Assembly: GCF_044628455.1 (NCBI RefSeq)
Contig: NZ_JBIYZW010000002.1
Location: 1,116,001 to 1,180,000 of the forward strand
Length of the DNA: 64,000 nucleotides
Origin: Solirubrum sp044628455
Lineage (GTDB): Bacteria; Bacteroidota; Bacteroidia; Cytophagales; Hymenobacteraceae
Direction of reading: 5' to 3'
In this document: positions 8,251 to 17,653 of the stretch, piece after piece
How positions within the stretch are numbered: position 1 is the first letter of the stretch
How the letters are laid out: each line of letters starts with the position of its first letter
Program-made: the position numbers and the translations under genes
The notes under the pieces: model-generated
Told to the model about the DNA's origin: nothing
Databases searched by the model: none
Seen by the model: only the letters and a program-made list of their open reading frames with translations

Positions 8251-10912
8251 CAACAATTTGCCGCGTAATCGTCTCGTCGGTGATTTTATCGTCGTCGGCC
8301 AGCAGCAGGGCTTTGCTGAGGATGATGCTCAGGATGGCGTCGCCCTCGAAGGGCAGGAACACGTCGGTAGCGGCGGCCTGCCGAGGGCTGCGGTCGGGCA
8401 CGATGCACAGGTACTGGTCGTTGGGCTCCATCAGGATGTTGCCCGAGCCCAGGTGAATCTTGTAGGTGCGCAGCTTGCCCCGCACGACGAGGAACCGGTC
8501 CTGGATTTCGCTGACTTTGGCAATGCGCAGCCGCGGCACCAGGCGCTGCAGGGCCAGCTTGCGGTTTTTGGCCACTTCGCTCAGCTCGCCGAAGCTGTAG
8601 CTTTCCCAGTAGTTGCGGTACTGCACCAGCCCGCCGCCGTCGCGCCAGAGCGGGTCGTTGCCCACCGAGGCCACGCCCACGAACAAATCCACGTCGCGCA
8701 TCACTTCCGAGAAAACCAGCGGCGCAACGTCGGTCAGCGGCAGGGCTTCGTCGCCGGCCAGGCGGGTGAAGCGCAGCTGGTCGGTGCTGACGTAGTGCCA
8801 GATGCCGGTGTCGTTCCAGGCGCCGTCGGCGTTGACCTCGCTCACCCAGAACTCGGCCCGCAAGTCGTGGGCCGGCAAACTCAGCTGGGCCGCGTCCGAC
8901 TCGTAGCCCTTGTCGTAGGCGCCCATGAGGGAGTAGCGCCAGCCGCGCAGCTTGGCCAGGGAGTTGAACTGGTGCTGCTTGAGGATGTGGGCGGCCATGC
9001 GGTTGGAGTAGGTGCGGGTGCGCTCCTCGGGCGGCGTGAGCAAGTATACCTCGCGGAAGGCCTGCTTGAGCGGCTGGCGCAGCTCCCGACGCTCCAGCAA
9101 CGCCCGCCAGGCCAGCACCTCGTCAGTGGTCGATAGTACGGGGTGCCAGAGCTGCACCTGGGCCTCGTCGGCGGGCGGGGCAATGAGCTTTTCCTGGGCG
9201 TCGTGCCAGTGGCCGTCGAGCCAGAGCGCGTCCTGGTGCGTGCCGTCGGGCAGGTAGAAGCGCCAGATCAGCCGCTCGGCCAGCTGGCTCACGAGGCCGT
9301 GCTCCAGGTAGTACTGCCGAAACCAGGGGTAGGGCAGGCGGCGGCCCTCCACGAAGCTGCGGTCGAGCCGGTCGCGCTGGGTGGTGTAGGTTTGCTGGGC
9401 CTGGGTTTGGGCGGCTTTCAGCTCTTTCAGCTCCGCGGCGTGGCTTTGCTTGAGCGCCGCCGGGGCCGATTTCAGGGTTTTGTCGCCCTTGTGCCAGCTC
9501 ACCTCGGCCTTGCCGTCAGCGAGCTGCAGCACCACGTGGTAGTCGCCGTAGTCATAGTCGGCGCGGCCGTGGGTGAGGCCGGCCGTGGGCACGGCCATAT
9601 CCTCGATTTCGGCCGGCGTGACGCCCAGCTTCTCGGCGCCCTTCTCGATGTAGCGGCCGATCAGTTCTTGGGTGTTGGCCTGCCGCACTTTGGGGCGCAG
9701 GCGCGAGAGTTGGGCCACGCCCGGCAGCCCGCCCTGCGAGAGGGCCAGCAGGCAGGCGTTGCCCAAGCCCACGGCCAGGGGGCCGCGGCCCGGAATCTTG
9801 CGGTAGCACTTCTCGGTGAGGGCGGCCAGGTGCAACAGCACGGCCGTATCGGCCAGCGGCCCCGCGGTCCAGGCCAGGGCCTTGCCCACGTTCAGGCTGG
9901 GTTCCTGCAGAAAGTCCCAGGACGAGTAGGTGTAGGTCTGGTTGTCGTTGTAGGTGTGCGTGTGCTGCCGCTCCTCCACCGGTATCGAGGCCAGCAGCTG
10001 CAGCCATTCGGCGGCCTGCCGGCGCACCGCATCGGGGCCGATGGCGGCCACGGCGGCGTCTACTTCCTTCATATACTTGGCCGAGGGCTGGCCGCCGCTG
10101 GCTTTCTGCCAGGTCTGGAGCAGCTGCAGCCACGGGCGGGTATGGGCGTTCTGGATGGGCAGCGCGGCCACAAATTCGTTGAGCGCCCGCCCGAAGGCGT
10201 CGCCGTCGGGAAAGCGCACGGTGGGCAGGCTGGTATCGTCCTGGGTGCCCAGCAGCTCCTGCAGCTTCAGCCGAATCTTGACGGCCTGCCCGCTGCCGTA
10301 GCCGCTATTCTGGTCGGCGGTGGCGTCCAGAATCTGGTGCAGGTAGCGGCCCAGCTGCTCGTCGGCGCCGTGCTTTTTCAGGTGCTTTTCCAGCTGGTTC
10401 AGCGTCAGCAGTACCGGCATGCTGCGCAGCGCGTCGCCGATGTCGCCCGGCTTGTCAAACTCCAGCCCGTAGCTCCGTAGCAGCCGTTGCCAGTCGGCGG
10501 GGCTCAACTCCAGGGTAGAGCGCAGCAGCTGCTGCAGCAGGCCTTCGAGCAGGTAGCGGACCTGGTAATCTACCTGCCCGTAGTTGCTGCGGCAGTAACG
10601 GCTGGCCTCGGCAGCGGCCAGGGCCAGGCGGCCCTTGTAGGCCGCGTCCTGCGCGCGGATGCCCTGGGCGTAGGCCGGCACGTCCAGCAGCTTCAGGTTG
10701 TAGTAGCTCATGTCGCGCTCCTCGATTTCGGTGAGCAGCTGGCGGAGCACCGGCTGCATTTCCCGGGCTTCGGGGCTGCTGCTGGTCAGGGCTTTTTCGA
10801 ACTGGCGGGCTTGTTTCTGGGTCGCGGGCATGGGGGAAGGGGAGGTAACGTCGGCAAACAGCCGGGCCGCCGCGTCCTGCGCGCGCTGCCACAGCTCAGA
10901 CCAGGCACTCAT
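8246..10912 (-). CDS. DUF4132 domain protein
   Basis: 888 residues. The C-terminal third carries the signature of DUF4132/MolR-related proteins: LWRDGGGLVQYRNYWES, then RLRIAKVSEIQDRFLVVRG and KIHLGSGNILMEPNDQYL. The middle has a long helical region with an Ala/Gln/Lys-rich coiled-coil-like stretch (~480-510) followed by a W-rich segment. No signal peptide or membrane helix, so probably cytoplasmic. The molecular function of the family is not established; in Escherichia coli the relative MolR/YehF is only loosely linked to molybdate. It lies 13 bp downstream of a small gene on the same strand (10926-11321) and almost certainly shares its transcript. The stop codon lies inside the flanking heptamer repeat. 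Confidence 0.85.
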   Translation of the reverse strand: MSAWSELWQRAQDAAARLFADVTSPSPMPATQKQARQFEKALTSSSPEAREMQPVLRQLLTEIEERDMSYYNLKLLDVPAYAQGIRAQDAAYKGRLALAAAEASRYCRSNYGQVDYQVRYLLEGLLQQLLRSTLELSPADWQRLLRSYGLEFDKPGDIGDALRSMPVLLTLNQLEKHLKKHGADEQLGRYLHQILDATADQNSGYGSGQAVKIRLKLQELLGTQDDTSLPTVRFPDGDAFGRALNEFVAALPIQNAHTRPWLQLLQTWQKASGGQPSAKYMKEVDAAVAAIGPDAVRRQAAEWLQLLASIPVEERQHTHTYNDNQTYTYSSWDFLQEPSLNVGKALAWTAGPLADTAVLLHLAALTEKCYRKIPGRGPLAVGLGNACLLALSQGGLPGVAQLSRLRPKVRQANTQELIGRYIEKGAEKLGVTPAEIEDMAVPTAGLTHGRADYDYGDYHVVLQLADGKAEVSWHKGDKTLKSAPAALKQSHAAELKELKAAQTQAQQTYTTQRDRLDRSFVEGRRLPYPWFRQYYLEHGLVSQLAERLIWRFYLPDGTHQDALWLDGHWHDAQEKLIAPPADEAQVQLWHPVLSTTDEVLAWRALLERRELRQPLKQAFREVYLLTPPEERTRTYSNRMAAHILKQHQFNSLAKLRGWRYSLMGAYDKGYESDAAQLSLPAHDLRAEFWVSEVNADGAWNDTGIWHYVSTDQLRFTRLAGDEALPLTDVAPLVFSEVMRDVDLFVGVASVGNDPLWRDGGGLVQYRNYWESYSFGELSEVAKNRKLALQRLVPRLRIAKVSEIQDRFLVVRGKLRTYKIHLGSGNILMEPNDQYLCIVPDRSPRQAAATDVFLPFEGDAILSIILSKALLLADDDKITDETITRQIVG

Positions 10913-10925
10913 CGCAGGTACCGAA

Positions 10926-11321
10926 TCAGCCGCCGACCAGCGGAGTGAGCTTCACGAAACTGGCCGTAGCCCCAGGCCCTAGCCAGATTTGCTCGTCGAG
11001 GCTTTCCACCTGCCGGTCGTTCACCAGAATGAAGTAGCCGTTTTGCTGAAAGGCCTCAAGCGCCCGGTACAGCTGCTTTTCGGCGTCGATTGAGTGGCGC
11101 GTTTTCAGCCGGTAGCCGTTGAGCACCCGCTCCGAGTCGGTGGGTTGCACCAGCCCGCTGAATACGTCGTCGTTGCGCTGGTTGTAGGCTTCCACTTCCC
11201 GGCGCACGCGCTGCTCAATCAGCTCGCGCACGGTGATGGTTTCCTGGCTCAGCTCCAGCGCCAGGCGGTGCAGAACGGCCCCGGTGGCCGTTTCGTCCTG
11301 AATCAGCAGGGTATTGGTCAT
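10926..11321 (-). CDS. Uncharacterised 131-residue protein, partner of the DUF4132 gene
   Basis: First gene of a two-gene operon; the DUF4132 gene starts 13 bp after its stop. No signal peptide or membrane segment. It reads as a compact alpha/beta protein: an N-terminal strand (TLLIQDETATG), a helical region with TVRELIEQRVRREVEAYNQ, then DAEKQLYRALEAFQQNGYFILVNDRQVESLDEQIWLG. The segment FILVNDRQVESLDE could be the sensor of a small regulatory fold, but I do not recognise the family. A 44-residue start-to-helix region precedes RVLNGYRLKTRHSID. The upstream region is AT-rich with repeated TTGCTAA, a possible promoter. Confidence 0.75.
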   Translation of the reverse strand: MTNTLLIQDETATGAVLHRLALELSQETITVRELIEQRVRREVEAYNQRNDDVFSGLVQPTDSERVLNGYRLKTRHSIDAEKQLYRALEAFQQNGYFILVNDRQVESLDEQIWLGPGATASFVKLTPLVGG

Positions 11322-11445
11322 GGTGTGCTTGCTAATTTATTTAGCTTTTTGCTAATGTACGACGTTTGGCCGAAACGGCCGTCATCGGGCGTTGCTAGTT
11401 AAGCAGGACGAGCTGAACCGGGGCGTGGTGCGGCCCCGGCAGAAC

Positions 11446-11470
11446 CGAACACCCTGTCCATAACCGGACA
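11446..11470 (+). promoter_or_regulatory. Upstream activating site for a sigma-54 activator, copy 1
   Basis: CGAACACC, one base, then the inverted repeat TGTCC-N6-GGACA (11455-11470). The same 8-mer, spacing and inverted repeat occur at 19676-19700 before the ABC operon. The centre is 75 bp upstream of the GG of the promoter at 11536. Probable binding site of the NtrC-type regulator encoded at 24816-26198. Confidence 0.75.
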
Positions 11471-11535
11471 GTTTTTGCCCCCGCGTCTGGGTAATTAATA
11501 ATTATAAATTACTAATTATTAATTAGTTAAGTGTT

Positions 11536-11552
11536 TGGCATTGGGATTGGCT
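11536..11552 (+). promoter_or_regulatory. Sigma-54-like promoter of the adaptor/TolC operon
   Basis: TGGCATT-GGGA-TTGGCT matches the -24/-12 layout TGGCACG-N4-TTGC, with TTGG in place of TTGC. A very AT-rich stretch (11490-11530) separates it from the activator site. It lies 36 bp before the start codon. Confidence 0.7.
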
Positions 11553-11587
11553 GCTTTTGGTAGAACCCGACCCCAATCCGAACGAAA

Positions 11588-12835
11588 ATGGACAGAGCTA
11601 TATCCCCCGCTACCCAGGCCCGGCGCCGTCGGCAACGCTGGCTGCTGATTGTGGCCGCCCTGCTGCTGGTGGGCACCGGGCTGTGGGCCTTCCGCGGGGC
11701 CCTGCGCCCCAGCATCGAAGCCGACAGCCTGCTGCTGGCCACGGTGGAAACCGGCGACGTGGAAGCCGCCATTACGGCTACCGGCATCATCATTCCGGCC
11801 CGCGAGGCGGTCATCACCAGCCCCATTCAAAGCACCATCCGGCGGGTAAACCTCGCGGCTGGCGCCCGCGTGCAGCCGGGGCAGACCATTCTGGAGCTGG
11901 ACCGCGAGCTGACCGGCAGCGCCCTGGCCAAGCTGCAGGACGAGCAGCTGCAGAACCGCAACAAGTCGACCCAGCTGCAGCTCAAGCTGGAGTACGGCCT
12001 CACCGACCTCCGCTCCCAGGAACTGGTGCAGCAGGAAAAGGTGCGCAGCCTGCAGTCGGCGCTGCGCGACGAGCAGCACCTGCTCAAAATCGGCAGCGGC
12101 ACCCAGGAAAGCGTGCGCCAGGCCGAGCTGAACCTGAAGATTGCCCAGCTGGAACTGCGCCGCCTCGGCGACCAGATCCGCAACCAGCGCCAGACCAACG
12201 TGGCCGACGAGCGGGAGCTGAGCTACACCATGCAGATTCAGGAGCGCAACATCGCCGAGCTGGCCCAGAAGCTGCGCCAGGCCAACATCAGCGCCGAGCA
12301 GGCCGGGGTGCTGACCTGGGTCAACGAGGACATCGGCTCGACCGTGAACCAGGGCCAGGTCATTGCCCGCGTGGCCGACCTTTCCTCGTTCCGGGTGCGC
12401 GGCACCATTGCCGACACCTACGCCGACTCCCTGCACCTGGGCGACGTGGTGGTGGTGCGCCTCAACGGCACCGACCTGCGCGGCACCGTGAGCACCATCA
12501 GCCCGGCCGTGGATAAGGGGGTGGTGACGTTCTACGCCCAGCTCGAGCAAAGCAGCCACCCCGCGCTGCGGGCCAACCTGCGCACCGACGTGTTCGTGGT
12601 GACCCGCGCCCACCGCGAGGTGCTGCGGGTGAAAAACGGCCCCTTCTACCAGGGCGGCCACGAGCAGCCGGTGTTTGTGGTACAGGACGGCCGGGCCGTG
12701 CGCCGCGCGGTGCGCTTCGGCGAGTCCAACTTCGACTACGTGCAGGTGCTCGGCGGACTGCGGCCGGGCGAGCAAATCGTGCTCAGCGACACCAAGAGCT
12801 ACGAGCAGGCCGAGGAGCTGACCATCAAGCGCTGA
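11588..12835 (+). CDS. Periplasmic adaptor (HlyD/MacA-type membrane-fusion protein)
   Basis: 415 residues. A short basic N-terminus (QARRRRQRW) precedes one transmembrane anchor (LLIVAALLLVGTGLWAF, ~18-35). A lipoyl/barrel-sandwich half (VEAAITATGIIIPAREAVITSPIQSTIRRV) leads into a long helical hairpin rich in Gln/Leu/Glu (~115-240). The second lipoyl half (GVLTWVNEDIGSTVNQGQVIARVADL) and beta-barrel and membrane-proximal domains follow. It would connect an inner-membrane ABC exporter to the outer-membrane channel. The TolC-type gene follows after 26 bp. No ABC genes follow directly; they lie at 19.9-24.6 kb behind the same type of promoter. Confidence 0.9.
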   Translation: MDRAISPATQARRRRQRWLLIVAALLLVGTGLWAFRGALRPSIEADSLLLATVETGDVEAAITATGIIIPAREAVITSPIQSTIRRVNLAAGARVQPGQTILELDRELTGSALAKLQDEQLQNRNKSTQLQLKLEYGLTDLRSQELVQQEKVRSLQSALRDEQHLLKIGSGTQESVRQAELNLKIAQLELRRLGDQIRNQRQTNVADERELSYTMQIQERNIAELAQKLRQANISAEQAGVLTWVNEDIGSTVNQGQVIARVADLSSFRVRGTIADTYADSLHLGDVVVVRLNGTDLRGTVSTISPAVDKGVVTFYAQLEQSSHPALRANLRTDVFVVTRAHREVLRVKNGPFYQGGHEQPVFVVQDGRAVRRAVRFGESNFDYVQVLGGLRPGEQIVLSDTKSYEQAEELTIKR

Positions 12836-12861
12836 ATTCCCATCTACTGCCTTTCTGAGCC

Positions 12862-14385
12862 ATGAAACGCGTTTCTTACCTGCTCTACTCCCTGCTGATT
12901 GCCCTGCTGCTGGGTTTGGGCACCATGCTGGTGGTGCTGATTGCCGCGCTGTCGGCCGCGGCCCAGGACGCCGGCCCCGGGCGGGCGGGTCAGCCGGCGG
13001 CGCTGTCGCTGCCGCAGGTCATTGAGCTGACCCTGGCCCAGTCGGCGGTGGCGCGGCAGGCGGTGACTAACCGCGAAACCAGTTTGTGGCAGTACCGCTC
13101 GTTCCGGGCCGACTACAAGCCCCAGCTCAGCCTCGAAGGCACCCTGCCCGATTACAGCCGCACCATCACGCCCGTGACCCAGCAGGACGGCACCACGGCC
13201 TTTCGCTACGTGCGCATCAACAACAGCTACCTGGGCACGGTGGTCAGCCAGAACATCGGCCTGACCGGCGGACGCGTGACGGTGGGCTCGTACCTGCAGC
13301 GCTTCGACAACTTCGAGGGCAACCAGCGGCTCTACAACAGCAACCCAATTTCCCTGGGCCTCACCCAGCCCATCGGGCAGTTCAACACCCTCGTCTGGGC
13401 CAAGCGCATTGAGCCGCTGCGCTTTCAGGAGTCGCAGCGGCAGTTTGCCGAGGAGCGCGAAACCATTGCCCGCCGCGTAACGGAGCTGTACTTCGACGTG
13501 CTGCAGCAGCAGGTAAACGCCGCCGTGGCCCGCCAGAACCGCGAAGTCAGCGAGGACATGCTGCGCATGGGCCGCGAGAAAGACAAGCTGGGGCGCATCT
13601 CCGAAAACGACTTGCTGCTGCTCGAGCAAAACCTGCTCAACGCCCGGCAGGCCGAGGTACAGGCCGTGGTCGACGAGCAGAACGCGGCCCTGGCCCTGAA
13701 GGGCTACACCGGCCTGAGCGTGGACCCGGCCCAGCCGCTGGCCGTGCCCGCCGCCACCGCGGCCCGGCGCGTGAACCCCGACGAGGCCCTGCGCTACGCC
13801 CGCCAGTACCGGCGCGAGCCGCTGAGCTTCCAGCGCCGCCTGCTCGAGGCCGACCGCGGCGTGGCCCAGGCCAAGGGCACCACGGGTTTGCAGGCCAGCC
13901 TCACGGCTTCGTTTGGCCTCACCAGCAGCGCCGAAAGCCTGCCCACCAGCTACCAGAACCCCAACAACCAGCAGCAGGTGCGCCTGGGCTTCTCGATGCC
14001 GCTGGTCGACTGGGGCAAGACTCGGGCCGTGGTGAAAACGGCCGAGCTGAGCCGCCAGCAGGTGCAGCACACCGTGGAGCAGGAGCAGCTCACCTTCGAG
14101 CAGCAGGTGCTCAGCCAGGTAGCCCAGCTCGACGCCCTGGAGCAGCAGCTGACTTTGGCTTCCCGCGCCGACTCGCTGGCCCAGCGCCGCTACGCCATCA
14201 CCCGCGCTACCTACCAGGTGGGCCGCCTCTCGCTCACCGACCTGAACATCGCCCAGCAGGATAAGGACCGCGCCAAGCGCGCCTACATCGCCGCCCTGCG
14301 CGCCTGCTGGGTGGCCTACTACCAGCTGCGCACCCTCACCCTGTTCGACTTCGAGCGCCAGGAGCCGCTGCTCACGGCGGGGTAG
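12862..14385 (+). CDS. TolC-family outer-membrane efflux channel
   Basis: 507 residues with an unusually long hydrophobic N-terminus (~1-35, ending AALSAAAQD) that should act as an export signal. Two TolC-type repeats are visible: LSLPQVIELTLAQSAVARQA at the start of the first and NPDEALRYARQYRREPLSFQRRLLEA at the start of the second. Each is followed by beta-strand segments (SLGLTQPIGQFNTL; VRLGFSMPLVDWGKTRA) and long Gln/Ala/Glu-rich coiled coils. It forms the outer-membrane exit duct for the adaptor encoded just upstream (26-bp gap). A terminator lies at 14464-14493. Confidence 0.92.
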   Translation: MKRVSYLLYSLLIALLLGLGTMLVVLIAALSAAAQDAGPGRAGQPAALSLPQVIELTLAQSAVARQAVTNRETSLWQYRSFRADYKPQLSLEGTLPDYSRTITPVTQQDGTTAFRYVRINNSYLGTVVSQNIGLTGGRVTVGSYLQRFDNFEGNQRLYNSNPISLGLTQPIGQFNTLVWAKRIEPLRFQESQRQFAEERETIARRVTELYFDVLQQQVNAAVARQNREVSEDMLRMGREKDKLGRISENDLLLLEQNLLNARQAEVQAVVDEQNAALALKGYTGLSVDPAQPLAVPAATAARRVNPDEALRYARQYRREPLSFQRRLLEADRGVAQAKGTTGLQASLTASFGLTSSAESLPTSYQNPNNQQQVRLGFSMPLVDWGKTRAVVKTAELSRQQVQHTVEQEQLTFEQQVLSQVAQLDALEQQLTLASRADSLAQRRYAITRATYQVGRLSLTDLNIAQQDKDRAKRAYIAALRACWVAYYQLRTLTLFDFERQEPLLTAG

Positions 14386-14463
14386 GGGAGCAGCAACTCA
14401 TCAGACCATTTTTTCGGGAAGAAAGGGTAGGCCCACTTTTCTCTTTCGGCAGAACGGGGCGGA

Positions 14464-14493
14464 AAGCCGGGCGCACTGCGTCCGGCTTTTTTT
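14464..14493 (+). terminator. Terminator of the adaptor/TolC operon
   Basis: AGCCGG pairs with CCGGCT around GCGCACTGCGT, followed by seven T residues. Confidence 0.8.
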
Positions 14494-14509
14494 CTGCCGT
14501 CACTAGTGG

Positions 14510-17500
14510 CTACTCAAACCAGTACACTGTGAAGGTGGTGCCCTGGCCCACGGTGCTGTCCACGGCCAGGTGGCCGCCGTGGCTGCTCACGATGCGCTGC
14601 ACCAAGTGCAAACCCAGGCCCGTGCCCTCGATGTGGGGGTGCTGCCGCTCGAACAGGCGGAAGCCCGCCTGCCGGCCCTTGGGCAGGCGCATGCCCAGGC
14701 CGTTGTCGGTTACCACCAGCACGGGGTGGCCGGCGGCCGACAGCTCGCTGCGCAGGCGCAGGTGGGCGGGGCGCTCGGGGTGGGCGTATTTGAGGGCGTT
14801 GCCGATGAGGTTGTGCAGCACCGAGCGCAGGTTGGCGCGGCTGTACACCAGGGTAGGCGCGCCGGCAAAGTCAGTGCTGACCTGGGCCTCGGCCAGCTGC
14901 TGACGCAGGCCCAGCAGCACCTCGTCGGTTACGCCTTGCAGCGAGAGCGGGGCCGTGCCGCCGGCGTGGCGCTGGGCCTGCACGGTGCTGGTCAGGTCGT
15001 GCAGGGTGGTGTCGAGCTGGCTCAGGGCCTGGTCGACCATGCCCAAGAGGGCTTCCTGCTCGGGGTCGTGGAAGGTGGCGCTGCGGCGCAGCTCGTCGAA
15101 GAGGCCGGTGAGGTTGTGCAGAGGCTGGCGCAAGTCGTGCGAGGCCGTGTACACGAAGTTGTCCAGGTCCCGGTTGGTGCTGGCCAGCTCCTCGTACTGG
15201 CCCTGCAGCACCTGTTGCAGGCGGGTCTGGTCGTCCACGTCGGTGCACGAGCCAAACCAGCGCAGCCCGCCGCGGCCGTCAGACAGCTGGCGGGCCCGAA
15301 TCAGGTGCCAGCGGTACTGGCCGTCGTAGCGGCGCAGCCGGAAGGTGCCGTCGTAGCTGTCGCCGGTGCGCACGCAGTGCAGCCAGCGGCGCGAGGCGGC
15401 GGGCTGCTCGGCCGGGTCGAGCAGGGCAATCCAGCCGGTGGGGCCCAGCTCGGCCACGCCCAGGCCGGTGTACTCGGCGGCCCGCTCGTTGTAGTAGTCG
15501 ATAAAGCCGGCGGCGTTGGCGGTCCAGATCAGCTGCGGAATGCTTTCGGCCAGGAAGCGCAGCTCGGCCTCGCCGCGGCGCAGGGTTTCGGCCAGCTCGC
15601 GCTGGTCGTGCACGTCGGTGATGGCGCCGTGCCAGTGGAGGGGCTGGCCGGCTACGTCGAACTCGGGCACGCCGCGGCTCAGCAGCCAGCGGTACTGGCC
15701 GTCGTAGCGGCGCAGGCGGTACTCGTAGCTCCAGCTCACGCCCGAGGCCCGCGCCGCCGCCGACTGGGCCTGGATGCGCAGCCGGTCATCGGGGTGAATG
15801 AGCCGGGGCCACATCAGGCCCACGTCGGCGGTGGGCGGCTGGCCGGTGAAGTGGTACCACTGCGGGCTTACGTACTCCACCACGCCGGCGGCGTCGGTGG
15901 TATAGGTTATCTGCGGGGCGGTTTCGGTGAGCACGCGCAGGCGGGCATCCTGGCGGCGCGCATCCACGGCCAGGCGGTCGGCGCGCTGGCGGGCTTCCTC
16001 CTGCAGGGTCACGTCCACGGCAAACACCAGCAGGCCGCGCACCCGGTCGTCGGCGTCGCGCAGGGGCTGCAGGGTACAGTCGAAGTAGCGGCGGCTAACT
16101 TCCTGGGCGGTGGGGTTGGGCACCAGCAGGTGGTAGGCCTTGGCCACGAAGGGCTGGCCCGAGTGGTACACCTGCCGCATCACGCCCAGCAAATCCCCGG
16201 CAAACGCACTCAGGTCGTCGGCTACCGACTCGCCCTCGCGCACGCGGCCGCCCAGCAGTGCCCGCATGGGCTCGTTGACGAAGCCGTAGCGCAGCTCGGG
16301 GCCCAGCAAGGTGGCAATGCCGGCGGGCACTTCCTTCAGAATTTCCTGCAGCTCGCGGTCGGTGGCCCGCAGCTGCTCGTCCACCAGCCAGGCCGCGTGC
16401 ACGTCGGTGGCCGAGCCGTACCACTGCAGCAACTGGCCGGCCTCGTCGCGGATGGGCACCACGCGCACCAGGTGGCGGCGGTAGGCCCCGTCGTGGCGGC
16501 GGAAGCGCACTTCCCGCTCCCACTCGTCGGGCGAGGCCAGAGCGGCCACCACGGCGGGACGGTCGTCGGGGTGCAGGGCACGCAGGTAGCCCTTGCCCAG
16601 GGCCTCGGCCCGGGCCTGGCCGGTATAGGCGTACCACTGGGGCGAGAAGTAGGTGGCCTGGCGGTCGGCGTCGCTGCTGAAGGTGATGAGCGGCAGCGCC
16701 TCGGTCATCACGCGCACCTGCTGGTCGCGGTGGCGCACGGCGCCGTCGAGGGCCTGCACCTGCTGGCGCACGCGCATGCGCTCGGTCACGTCGGCCGCGT
16801 ACATGAGCACGCCCACCGGCGGACCGTCGCCCTCGCGCAGCGGCCCGTAGTACAGGTCGAAATAGCGCGCCGAGCCGTCGGTGCCCGCCGGCTGAAAGGG
16901 CATGGGAAAGTCGGTGACGACGAACGGCTCCCCGGTGCGGTACACCTCGTCGATGCGGTGCAGCAGGCCGGTGGCCACCAGCTCGGGCAGGGCCTCGGCC
17001 ACCGGCAGGCCCATGCGCGGGCGGCCATCGAGCAGCTGCGCCAGCGTGGGGCTCACGTAGGCGTGCACGTGGTTGGGGCCCGATAAAGCCGTGAGGTAGC
17101 CCGGCAGCTGGTCGAGCAGAAACTGCAGCTGCGCCAGGCGCGGCGCCAGCGGCGACACCAGGGGGGAGGCTGCCGCCTCGGCCAGCACCGGCTGGGCCGT
17201 GCACAGCGCCCATTCGCCCGAGGGAGCCAGGCGGCAGTGCAGCTGCCACCAGGGCAGAGTGGTGGGCGCGTAGCCAGCGGGCACGGGGAAGTACACGGGC
17301 CGGGTGGCGGGCGGTGCGGCGGGGTAGCTTTGCCGGGCTTCGCGGGCGCCGCTAACCCAGCCCGCACCCAGGGCCGCCAAGGCCGGCACCCCGGCCAGCG
17401 GCTGGCCCACCAGCTCAGGGGCAGCCAGGCCGGTGAGCGTGAGCAGGGCTTCAGAGGCGGCCAGGATGCGCCCGTCGGCGCTCAGGGCCAGGGCGGGCAA

Positions 17501-17548
17501 GGGCTGAGCGGCAAACAGGAAGGTGAAATCTGTGCGGTCGGGGTGCAT
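14510..17548 (-). CDS. Soluble multi-PAS sensor histidine kinase
   Basis: 1012 residues with no transmembrane helices, so a cytoplasmic sensor. About six PAS-type domains precede the kinase: ~5-110, ~145-260, ~280-390, ~400-520, ~535-650 and ~665-790. PAS 3, 5 and 6 are of the ITFSSDADRQATYFSPQWY / ITYTTDAAGVVEYVSPQWY type with PAC-like YRRHLVRVVPIRDEAG tails. The second and fourth share FDLYYGPLR/FDCTLQPLR and an Arg/Gln-rich coil. The HisKA box is YTASHDLRQPLHNL. The ATPase has NLIGNALKYAHPERP, VVTDNGLGMRL and GTGLGLHLVQRIV. No receiver domain is attached and no response regulator is adjacent. A BLUF gene lies 105 bp upstream on the same strand, so light input is possible. Confidence 0.92.
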   Translation of the reverse strand: MHPDRTDFTFLFAAQPLPALALSADGRILAASEALLTLTGLAAPELVGQPLAGVPALAALGAGWVSGAREARQSYPAAPPATRPVYFPVPAGYAPTTLPWWQLHCRLAPSGEWALCTAQPVLAEAAASPLVSPLAPRLAQLQFLLDQLPGYLTALSGPNHVHAYVSPTLAQLLDGRPRMGLPVAEALPELVATGLLHRIDEVYRTGEPFVVTDFPMPFQPAGTDGSARYFDLYYGPLREGDGPPVGVLMYAADVTERMRVRQQVQALDGAVRHRDQQVRVMTEALPLITFSSDADRQATYFSPQWYAYTGQARAEALGKGYLRALHPDDRPAVVAALASPDEWEREVRFRRHDGAYRRHLVRVVPIRDEAGQLLQWYGSATDVHAAWLVDEQLRATDRELQEILKEVPAGIATLLGPELRYGFVNEPMRALLGGRVREGESVADDLSAFAGDLLGVMRQVYHSGQPFVAKAYHLLVPNPTAQEVSRRYFDCTLQPLRDADDRVRGLLVFAVDVTLQEEARQRADRLAVDARRQDARLRVLTETAPQITYTTDAAGVVEYVSPQWYHFTGQPPTADVGLMWPRLIHPDDRLRIQAQSAAARASGVSWSYEYRLRRYDGQYRWLLSRGVPEFDVAGQPLHWHGAITDVHDQRELAETLRRGEAELRFLAESIPQLIWTANAAGFIDYYNERAAEYTGLGVAELGPTGWIALLDPAEQPAASRRWLHCVRTGDSYDGTFRLRRYDGQYRWHLIRARQLSDGRGGLRWFGSCTDVDDQTRLQQVLQGQYEELASTNRDLDNFVYTASHDLRQPLHNLTGLFDELRRSATFHDPEQEALLGMVDQALSQLDTTLHDLTSTVQAQRHAGGTAPLSLQGVTDEVLLGLRQQLAEAQVSTDFAGAPTLVYSRANLRSVLHNLIGNALKYAHPERPAHLRLRSELSAAGHPVLVVTDNGLGMRLPKGRQAGFRLFERQHPHIEGTGLGLHLVQRIVSSHGGHLAVDSTVGQGTTFTVYWFE

Positions 17549-17653
17549 AACGCGGCGGCAAAGGCAGGAACTTCCCAGGCACTGAAGGCGAATTCAGTCG
17601 GTAGCCAACACCGGTATCGAAAGGATGGTTCGGCGGGTGAAAGCTGCCGGAAA

